This document shows, one piece after another, positions 8,378-13,636 of a DNA stretch of 13,636 nucleotides (the first letter of the stretch is position 1; the number at the start of each line of letters is the position of its first letter). This DNA comes from Gammaproteobacteria bacterium. GTDB lineage: Bacteria; Pseudomonadota; Gammaproteobacteria; Pseudomonadales; Litorivicinaceae. The stretch lies in the NCBI GenBank assembly GCA_002705325.1, contig PAFS01000067.1, forward strand, positions 1 to 13,636, in the 5' to 3' direction. Below the pieces are notes generated by a model, which saw nothing but the letters and a program-made list of their open reading frames with translations, searched no databases and was not told where the DNA came from. Position numbers and translations under genes: made by a program.

Positions 8378-10289
8378 ATTTCAGATAGAGCTTTGTTTTT
8401 GGATAAATCGATGAGCGCCCGTCGATAAGGAATGGAGGCCGCCAATACCATAGACGGCCATAGCCCTCCGTCACAGCGAGGCTGGTCGGCTTGTTTAAGA
8501 ATCCTGCCAGATGAGCGAAGGAGTTACTTCCGGCGATAACGTGGTCACATTGCTGAATGATTTTGGCGACCTCGCCGACATCATTGAACAGATCGCAATC
8601 CGGAAAGACAACGCGCTCATCGTTAAGTTTCTCAGCTTCAATTTTAGATGCCTCGGAATATTCAAGGCAGACAAATCTATATTTTGATGACTTCAATATT
8701 TCTAATATTTTCGACCAGCTGATGGTTTTCTGCTTACCGATAGCTGTCGCTGAGCTACCCAAACATACGGCAATGGTGTCGCCGTTTATTTCGCTCTCAT
8801 CGAGGTCTATTACATTTGGGATATCGGAATTGATTCCGGGGGCGAAAAGTCTGTGAAATTCGTCTTCACCCAGGTTTTGGACAATAAAGGCTGGGATGCC
8901 CGTCGTGCTGAGTTTGGTCAACGAGACCGAAATAGTATTGCCTCGGTTCTTTGTCACAAACCGAATTTTTTTGTTTATCTCGTAATTGAACCTAAAACCA
9001 AGGCCGCTTAATTGATTTTCGCAGGTTTTGAGCATTTGGAGGAACATTAGCTGGTCGCCGATCCCCTGGTCGCCGGCAATCAAGATCTCGGGACTAAATG
9101 ATTGAGCTAGATTTTCGTCATTTGTTGCTGAATATAGCTCCATGAAGCCCTGGTCAAATCTACCAAGCGCGATTAACGATTCAGATTTAACCTGGCGCAG
9201 GTCTTGGTCATTTGGGTCGAGTTTTAGTATTGTTTCTGCTTGTCGGAGTGCGTTTTCATAATCACCGGAGTAGAGCAGAATTTTTGCCAGGTGCTTCTCG
9301 AGTATTTTGCCGCCGATCCCGTGTTTCTTTGCAGCCATATAGAATTCTTTGGCCTCGATGAGTCTGTTTTCTTCACTCAGTAGTCTCACTCGTTCGTTGA
9401 CGAGCTCAGTGCTCGAGAGCCTAAAACAGTGCCTGGCGATTAGATTGATAGCGTCCGGAATCCTTGAGCAATGCTCAAGAGCCTGGGCAAAAAGCAGGAT
9501 GTGTTTATGGTTCACCTCCTGTTTGTCTATTCCATCGATGAAAGAGCAACTAGTATCGAATTGCTTAGTTTTGTTGAGGGCATCTAAGATCCCCTCTAGG
9601 GAATTGGATTCGACCTCGTTGAGTTTCAATTTCGAGGAGACAACTCTGTCTGTGATTTCTGCAAACATACCAGCTGAATGTAACAATGATATCGTTGCAA
9701 ATTGAAAGGTATGGTCGCGAAAGATGTCATCGTCTATGAGCGTTAGGAACAGTTTGATCAAAGCCCGAGTGTACTCTGGCTCCTCAGACGATCGCGCGAG
9801 ATACGCTAGAGCTTCCGCGGTAGCCATGAATTTTTCTGGATCGATTTTTGGACCGGATGAGGGGTCAACCTGGTTATGGTCGGCTCCTTTAGTTGAGCCA
9901 TTCTTGAACGAGGAGATCTCCTTAATTAAAATTTTTAAGCTGGTAAGGGCACCATCGGGGGACTTTAGCTTATCGTCTTCAGATTTGGTCTCGATTACAA
10001 GAGATTGGAGTACCAGTGTAACGTCAGACCATTCCTCAACAGCGCCCGCAAACATAGTAATGGTATCGATGGACCGGACCGCCAGAGGCATGCGTCTAAA
10101 GGTTTGTCTGACTAGTTCTACATCATCAAGTTGAGTTGAGCAGTAGAGTGCGTTTTCCCAAGACGGGAGATGGTCAGGTAATACCTCTACAACCTTTAAG
10201 AAAACCTCTCTAGCCTCTTTAAGTTTTCCTGACTCGACAAGTTCGATACCAGAAAAAAACCTGCTCTTGAGGAAATCTGTTTCAGACAC
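8376..10289 (-). CDS. TPR protein with GT9/heptosyltransferase-like C-terminal domain
   Basis: From GTG 10289 the product has 637 residues. The N-terminus shows a TPR-like helix pair (about residues 8-50, SGKLKEAREVFLKVVEVLPDH). A long helical middle has weak repeats, and clearer TPRs lie near 330-390 (LLYSGDYENALRQAETILKLDPND). The last 230 residues resemble the glycosyltransferase domain found in TPR-GT proteins: AGDQGIGDQLMFLQML (about 405-420; family form 'GEQGLGDxIxF') and CDHVIAGSNSFAHLAGFLNKP (about 581-601; family form 'DxVIsxDxxxxHLAGALGxP'). Such proteins are thought to glycosylate proteins or surface glycans; the acceptor here is unknown. The GTG start overlaps the upstream glycosyltransferase by 8 bases, suggesting translational coupling. 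The frame is open upstream to 10403, but those 38 residues lie over the end of that gene and look non-coding. The usual Asp of the HLAG motif region is replaced by Asn/Ser (GSNSFAHL), so activity is uncertain. Confidence 0.75.
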   Translation of the reverse strand: MSETDFLKSRFFSGIELVESGKLKEAREVFLKVVEVLPDHLPSWENALYCSTQLDDVELVRQTFRRMPLAVRSIDTITMFAGAVEEWSDVTLVLQSLVIETKSEDDKLKSPDGALTSLKILIKEISSFKNGSTKGADHNQVDPSSGPKIDPEKFMATAEALAYLARSSEEPEYTRALIKLFLTLIDDDIFRDHTFQFATISLLHSAGMFAEITDRVVSSKLKLNEVESNSLEGILDALNKTKQFDTSCSFIDGIDKQEVNHKHILLFAQALEHCSRIPDAINLIARHCFRLSSTELVNERVRLLSEENRLIEAKEFYMAAKKHGIGGKILEKHLAKILLYSGDYENALRQAETILKLDPNDQDLRQVKSESLIALGRFDQGFMELYSATNDENLAQSFSPEILIAGDQGIGDQLMFLQMLKTCENQLSGLGFRFNYEINKKIRFVTKNRGNTISVSLTKLSTTGIPAFIVQNLGEDEFHRLFAPGINSDIPNVIDLDESEINGDTIAVCLGSSATAIGKQKTISWSKILEILKSSKYRFVCLEYSEASKIEAEKLNDERVVFPDCDLFNDVGEVAKIIQQCDHVIAGSNSFAHLAGFLNKPTSLAVTEGYGRLWYWRPPFLIDGRSSIYPKTKLYLK

Positions 10290-10995
10290 TGTCGGTGTTA
10301 GAGTTTGCGCCAAGTGTATAGCCGGACATTGCGCGACGGTAGCAATCGAACCACTCTTCAGCATGATCGCTATTCTGAAAACCTTCGATACAGGGTATGC
10401 CAAGGGTGTAATGTAAGAGGCTCGCCTCGTTATTGTGAGCGTATTCGTTCACTAACCAGTTATCTTCTAGTGGCAACTCTCCTATCTCGTGATCTTCCAG
10501 CCAGCTCAGTCGGTGTAAGTACTTTCCGGTCTGGTCTTGGATGAACTTAGGAGTCAGTATTTGGTTCTTTGGGTGAGCGTTATTAAAGATCATTACGCTG
10601 GTCCAATTTTTTCGTGGATAGTCCTCATTCTTATTACCAAAGTACTTAGTCTTAAACTTGGTCTTGTAGTGATGTTTCGCGACGCTTACTGCCGTATTCG
10701 GGTCTATATCTTTGGGTATCAGTTCATATGGGTCTGTTTTAAAAATCATGTCCCCATCGAAAAATAGCGAGGTACCTCTGAAGTTGCTTAGATACGGTAC
10801 CAGGAATCGGCTGTAGATAAACGGATTGCTCCCATCATGATGAGACTCGCGATAAATCTTTGTTAGGGACTTCAGGCACAGCGGAATAATGTTGACGGGC
10901 GCCGAGCACTGCTCAATTATGCTCTGGCAGAAGACGTGATAAGCCAACGCTTCTCGGTCGTCAAACCCTACGAAGATTTTCAAAAATTGGTCCAT
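10282..10995 (-). CDS. DXD-type glycosyltransferase (GT8-like)
   Basis: From ATG 10995 the product is 237 residues, cytoplasmic, without membrane segments. It opens with LKIFVGFDDREALAYHVF, typical of a family of bacterial glycosyltransferases beginning 'KIFIGYDxREAxAYxV'. Further motifs are SRFLVPYL (62-69), FFDGDMIF (78-85) with the metal/sugar-nucleotide DxD, NWTSVMIFNN (130-139), and LHYTLGIPC followed by a C-terminal AEEWF (194-216). These fit a GT-A fold enzyme resembling family 8; donor and acceptor are unknown. The start is ambiguous: GTG 11031 (249 residues), ATG 10995 or TTG 10983, none with a good ribosome binding site. Homology to the family N-terminus favours 10995 or 10983. It is probably cotranscribed with the downstream TPR-glycosyltransferase gene and is divergent from the + strand gene at 10994, sharing start-codon bases with it. 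Confidence 0.75.
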   Translation of the reverse strand: MDQFLKIFVGFDDREALAYHVFCQSIIEQCSAPVNIIPLCLKSLTKIYRESHHDGSNPFIYSRFLVPYLSNFRGTSLFFDGDMIFKTDPYELIPKDIDPNTAVSVAKHHYKTKFKTKYFGNKNEDYPRKNWTSVMIFNNAHPKNQILTPKFIQDQTGKYLHRLSWLEDHEIGELPLEDNWLVNEYAHNNEASLLHYTLGIPCIEGFQNSDHAEEWFDCYRRAMSGYTLGANSNTDSV

Positions 10996-11818
10996 GAATA
11001 TGAAGTCATTAACTTTTGAAGCTATTACCACCTTTAGTCTAGCCCGTCAGCCTTTCGGAGTCGATATGATTCGGTCTTTTATCGAGCACTGGCCCGCTGA
11101 AATTGCGTTGAACGCAATTGTTGAAGGTAGCTCATCAATAACCGTAACAAAGCATAAAAGTAGGCTAAAGGTTGCAGAGTTCAGCGAGTGTTGTTCATTT
11201 CATGCGACCTTTAAAGAGCATTTTAAAAAGGTTCAAGGATGGCGATTCAAGGGACAAGAAAGTGTTCCATTTCTGTTTGACGCGGTTCGGTTTGCTCATA
11301 AGGTGTTTGCGATTGATCACGTAATTAGGTCTTCGTCAGCAGATGTACTCATCTGGCTAGATGCAGACGTTGTGACACATGCCGGCATACCCCTAGATTT
11401 ACTGAGTACCGACCTGGACCCTGAGTCTGGATGGAGTTTTCTGGGTAGATCCCACTTAAGTGCCGTCTCAGGAGGCTTAGACTACCCAGAGTGCGGATTT
11501 ATGATGTTTTATCCGAAGGCGCGAGGATTCCAGCGTTTTTGGCAATTGATGCGATATTTTTATTTTGAGTTTGGGCTATATGGTCTTTTTGAGTGGCACG
11601 ATAGTTTTGTGTTTCAGCAAGCCTTTGCGTTAACGAGAACGGACTTTCCTGAATTTGGTTTTGATATATCTGGATTAGGTTTAGTGGATGTCGGAGATCC
11701 GTCTCACGTTTTTATAGCGAGTAAGCTAGGCGAATTTATGGACCATAAAAAGGGGGCGCGCAAGGACTCTAAGTTCTCAAAAGAGTTCATTCGCAGGCAG
11801 GAGTTATTGCCGGATTGA
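10994..11818 (+). CDS. Putative glycosyltransferase with DAD motif
   Basis: The 274-residue product begins MNMKSLTFEAITTFS and has a Rossmann-like N-terminus, then a central ADVLIWLDADVVTHAGIP (116-133) with a DxD (DAD 123-125), YPECGFMMFYP (164-174), EWHDSF (200-205) and DHKKGARK (250-257). I recall a D-H-x-K-G-x-R-K ending in several uncharacterised bacterial glycosyltransferase-like proteins that also carry WLDADxxxH and ECGF. It is most likely a cytoplasmic GT-A type glycosyltransferase of unknown donor and acceptor. ATG 10994 or ATG 11000 can serve as start; neither has a clear ribosome binding site. The first start shares two bases with the start codon of the opposite-strand gene. The stop is 2 bases from the stop of the convergent gene at 11821. 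The context suggests one carbohydrate-modifying locus. Confidence 0.7.
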   Translation: MNMKSLTFEAITTFSLARQPFGVDMIRSFIEHWPAEIALNAIVEGSSSITVTKHKSRLKVAEFSECCSFHATFKEHFKKVQGWRFKGQESVPFLFDAVRFAHKVFAIDHVIRSSSADVLIWLDADVVTHAGIPLDLLSTDLDPESGWSFLGRSHLSAVSGGLDYPECGFMMFYPKARGFQRFWQLMRYFYFEFGLYGLFEWHDSFVFQQAFALTRTDFPEFGFDISGLGLVDVGDPSHVFIASKLGEFMDHKKGARKDSKFSKEFIRRQELLPD

Positions 11819-11820
11819 AA

Positions 11821-12231
11821 CTATGGGTTGAGGGTAGTGTAACCTCGCGCTGTTTGGATCTCAGGTTTTCCCGAACTGCCGTGGGTGCTGCCGGCTGATA
11901 ACTCCATACGACTAAGTCCATCATTACCAAACGACAGCGTCCGATCGTTTGGTTTCGTTTCCTCGCTTAATGATAGCCTAAAGGACTGGTCTGACATTTT
12001 TTTCTCAAAAAAAATTCCGTCTATCCTTTCCATTGCGATAGCCCTAAGTTGTTCTTCAGAGCATGGGGGCATGTTCACTTGATTCTGTTTAGGAAATAAC
12101 TCTCTGAACAGCGATGGTGTTTGGTAGCCAGGATCGCACCCGAACGGAAATCCCTCTGCGATAGCCGCGATCGAGTGCACGCACAAACAAACTGCACCAA
12201 TTGTTACTAGTGTTTTTGACGTCATTGGCAT
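11821..12231 (-). CDS. Small exported protein of unknown function
   Basis: I do not recognise this 136-residue product. The N-terminus (MPMTSKTLVTIGAVCLCVHSIAAIAEG) has a basic region, a hydrophobic core and a likely signal-peptidase site after AIA (residue 25), so the mature protein of about 111 residues should reach the periplasm or beyond. The mature part has two cysteines (Cys32 in FGCDPGYQ, Cys57 in PPCSEEQ) that could form a disulfide, a helical stretch (SEEQLRAIAMERIDGIFFEKK), and a Gly/Ser-rich C-terminal third. A good ribosome binding site (GAGAGGA, 7 bases before ATG 12231) supports the start and the reality of the gene. It converges on the glycosyltransferase gene with a 2-base gap. 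It has no obvious lipobox. Confidence 0.6.
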   Translation of the reverse strand: MPMTSKTLVTIGAVCLCVHSIAAIAEGFPFGCDPGYQTPSLFRELFPKQNQVNMPPCSEEQLRAIAMERIDGIFFEKKMSDQSFRLSLSEETKPNDRTLSFGNDGLSRMELSAGSTHGSSGKPEIQTARGYTTLNP

Positions 12232-12254
12232 CTAGAGTCCTCTCAAGCGATCTG

Positions 12255-12285
12255 TTACAACGATATTCCCATAGGAATTTACAAC
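12255..12285. repeat. Nested repeats upstream of the exported-protein gene
   Basis: TTACAAC occurs at 12255-12261 and 12279-12285, flanking ATTCC-CATA-GGAAT (12265-12278). The site lies 24-54 bases upstream of the start of the minus-strand exported-protein gene, where a promoter or operator would be expected. No known binding site was recognised. Confidence 0.35.
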
Positions 12286-12423
12286 CTAAGCACGATCTGA
12301 CTAAGCCAAAGTATCTCGTGCAAATTGGAGAGTTTCAATTCATGTTCGATTTCTCCTTGTTTGGTTAAAACATGGTCCGAGGGAACTACGATAGTTTGCT
12401 GATTGTTTCAAACGATGAACTGC

Positions 12424-12675
12424 CTAAAGTTGTTTATTACCAAGCGGGCGACCGCTACTTTTTTTAAGTTTATTAAGTATGCGTGAAACTTCCTCGGCAC
12501 TAATATAACGCTCTCGTGTTTGAGGCGACATTTCTAAATTCGAAAAGTAAAAGCGCTTGGAATAATGCGCGCTTCTAATTCCCAATTTTTGGAAAGCAAC
12601 CTCGAGTATACGGGGATCATTTGTCAGAGCTAGGTAATCGACTATTGATACTCGGCCTGGCTCCTTGATCTCCAT
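12424..12675 (-). CDS. Hypothetical 83-residue protein (possibly part of a decayed gene)
   Basis: I do not recognise this product. It is soluble and predicted helical, with two basic ends (RSAHYSKRFYF; LNKLKKSSGRPLGNK) and a segment SAEEVSRILNKLKK that could be a short helix for DNA or protein contact; this is weak. AGGCG sits 3 bases before ATG 12675, which is close for a ribosome binding site. A fair promoter (12688-12717) precedes it. However, the same frame continues upstream through a TAG at 12682-12684 into another open stretch, so it may be only the 3' part of a broken gene. Confidence 0.4.
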   Translation of the reverse strand: MEIKEPGRVSIVDYLALTNDPRILEVAFQKLGIRSAHYSKRFYFSNLEMSPQTRERYISAEEVSRILNKLKKSSGRPLGNKQL

Positions 12676-12681
12676 ATTCGC

Positions 12682-12786
12682 CTAGAAGTTATAATAAGAA
12701 TCGTAGTCTTCGTTCAACTTCAGAATGACTGGTTTGATATCTTCTTCAGGCGTAATCCATCCTTTTCGACGGCAATAATTATACAT
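12682..12786 (-). CDS. Possible 34-residue ORF, same frame as its neighbours
   Basis: ATG 12786 opens a 34-codon frame reading MYNYCRRKGWITPEEDIKPV and ending in DYDSYYNF before TAG 12682. Its composition looks protein-like rather than random. There is no Shine-Dalgarno before the ATG. The frame is open seven codons further upstream to the TAA that ends the next ORF, and after its TAG it runs directly into the 83-residue ORF. I read it as the middle of a decayed gene or, less likely, as a separate small protein. Function is unknown. Confidence 0.3.
   Translation of the reverse strand: MYNYCRRKGWITPEEDIKPVILKLNEDYDSYYNF
12688..12717 (-). promoter_or_regulatory. Candidate promoter for the 83-residue ORF
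   Basis: On the minus strand TTGAAC (12717-12712), an 18-base spacer and TATAAC (12693-12688) resemble a sigma-70 promoter, with the -10 matching at 5 of 6 positions. Transcription would start only about 7-9 bases before ATG 12675. It also lies inside the protein-like 34-codon frame, so the match may be chance. Confidence 0.3.
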
Positions 12787-12807
12787 GGGGGCAAGAGCTT
12801 GAACCTT

Positions 12808-13152
12808 TTATTTTTGAATCACCAGACGCCCGGTGTGGGGCGGATAGGCCGCAATGGCGTTTAGATCATCTGTCGAAGAAGCGCTGTGCCCGTGGGCAAC
12901 ATCTTCAACCAATATTTTCGAAATATTGGTTTTATCCGAGTGCCATCGGTAGCGTTTATGTGTCGGGTTGCCGGGCTTCGGATCAGTGAAATTGATTGGG
13001 CGAGCCCCTACAGCTACGCAGTAAGCCCGTAAAAAATTTGTGCCGTTTCGGTCTAGACCGTGATGGGCTATGCGACCTTTCCTCCAAAATACATCAGAAA
13101 TCGCATAAATACGTTTTTCTGCGGATTTTCGTAGTTTTGATCGTTCGTACAT
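12808..13152 (-). CDS. Hypothetical 114-residue protein (possibly 5' part of a decayed gene)
   Basis: I do not recognise this product. It is soluble, basic at the N-terminus (MYERSKLRKSAEKR) and rich in His, Arg and Asn, with segments FWRKGRIAHHGLDRNGTNFL and VEDVAHGHSASSTDDLNA. No signal peptide or membrane segment is seen. ATG 13152 has no Shine-Dalgarno, and an in-frame TAA lies five codons upstream, so no longer N-terminus is available in this frame. It ends at TAA 12808-12810, after which the same frame stays open for 41 codons, then TAG, then 83 more codons. It may be a real small gene or the first third of a pseudogene. Confidence 0.4.
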   Translation of the reverse strand: MYERSKLRKSAEKRIYAISDVFWRKGRIAHHGLDRNGTNFLRAYCVAVGARPINFTDPKPGNPTHKRYRWHSDKTNISKILVEDVAHGHSASSTDDLNAIAAYPPHTGRLVIQK

Positions 13153-13355
13153 TGCAAAATGGTATACTTAATGCCCTATGTAGACAACGCAGTCGTAGCG
13201 CGTATATTCGATTAGGTTCAATTATGCATCCGTCGCATTGCTCTATTGTGTTAGCAGTTGTGTTGGTCGGCGTAACACGGGACCACCAGAGAAAACAGCT
13301 ACCTAGCAGCTGATGGGTTGATGGTTTCGTAAGTGCTCTTGGGAGACACAAGAAA
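13153..13355. other. Divergent intergenic region
   Basis: About 200 bases separate the minus-strand ORF at 13152 from the + strand membrane-protein gene at 13356. A 29-codon frame from ATG 13224 has a hydrophobic stretch (CSIVLAVVLVGV) but no good ribosome binding site or further support. It presumably holds the promoters of the divergent genes. No clear promoter was picked out. Confidence 0.4.
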
Positions 13356-13636
13356 ATGGCTTATCGACAGTATCTTATCGCCGCGAATGGTGTTGTTTTG
13401 CTTCCAATGATTTTAGTTTCTATCACAGCATTGCGTGCTAAATTTGCTAACTCCTTACCTTCTGGCTTATTGGTCTATTACGAAAATTTAGACATTTATA
13501 TGATGTCGCTTCTGAACATCATTTTGGTGTTTTTATTGGTTTTAAAATCTGAGCAAAGGCGAACCATAGGATGTCTTGTTGTGATTCAATTGATTTTCTC
13601 ATTGTTTCTTGCCATAGATAATTTGGTTTTTATGGT
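13356..13636 (+). CDS. Multi-pass membrane protein, 5' part (truncated by window end)
   Basis: ATG 13356, preceded by GGGAG at 13341-13345, opens a frame that stays open to the end of the window (93 complete codons). The sequence begins MAYRQYLIAANGVVLLPMIL. It shows three likely membrane segments: about residues 6-26, 46-64 (ending LLNIILVFLLVLK) and 70-93 (IGCLVVIQLIFSLFLAID). The RAKFAN and KSEQRRT loops are polar and basic. I do not recognise the family, and since the rest of the gene is missing the length and function cannot be judged. The hydrophobic pattern and start signals support a real gene. Confidence 0.6.
   Translation, partial: MAYRQYLIAANGVVLLPMILVSITALRAKFANSLPSGLLVYYENLDIYMMSLLNIILVFLLVLKSEQRRTIGCLVVIQLIFSLFLAIDNLVFM

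Noticed and set aside
10290..10403. 38-residue N-terminal extension of the TPR-glycosyltransferase
   Set aside because: It overlaps the coding sequence of the upstream glycosyltransferase by over 110 bases, shows no family similarity, and the GTG at 10289 gives a normal short coupled overlap.
12996..13313. 105-codon + strand frame opposite the 114-residue ORF
   Set aside because: It is mostly antisense to the minus-strand ORF, lacks a ribosome binding site, and has no recognisable motif.

Overview
The window looks like chromosomal DNA of a Gram-negative bacterium, most likely a gammaproteobacterium. The gene order queA-tgt-yajC-secD-secF is a classic gammaproteobacterial arrangement. It is followed by a signal-peptide-bearing outer-membrane porin that ends in phenylalanine. 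The acidic, cysteine-free porin would suit a marine or salt-tolerant bacterium, but that is inference.

Layout. Positions 57-185 hold what appears to be the 3' remnant of a Fic-family 'mobile mystery protein B' gene. Positions 232-5887 are a housekeeping block on the + strand: queA and tgt (queuosine tRNA modification), a 359-base gap with repeats and candidate promoters, then yajC, secD and secF (accessory proteins of the Sec translocase). Strong hairpins sit over and just after the secF stop. Positions 5977-6783 are a decayed hipA kinase gene: it lacks its N-terminal part and carries two in-frame stops. A non-coding, partly very AT-rich stretch (6784-7424) leads to a porin gene (7425-8333) that ends in a strong bidirectional terminator.

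From 8376 the character changes to an accessory region. Two minus-strand genes with an 8-base overlap encode a TPR protein with a GT9/heptosyltransferase-like C-terminus and a DXD-type glycosyltransferase. Head to head with them, sharing start-codon bases, is a third glycosyltransferase-like gene on the + strand. Tail to tail with that lies a small exported protein of unknown function. Further right are minus-strand hypothetical reading frames that all lie in one frame separated by single stop codons, probably a decayed gene or a set of tiny genes. The window ends inside a + strand membrane-protein gene.

The housekeeping genes form two functional groups: Q34 tRNA modification, and protein export, which the porin and the exported protein would depend on. 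The three glycosyltransferase-like genes probably act together on one glycan or glycoprotein. Two toxin-type relics (Fic and HipA) bracket the queA-secF block, which suggests past insertion and decay of mobile DNA on both sides. No RNA gene, IS element or CRISPR array was seen.
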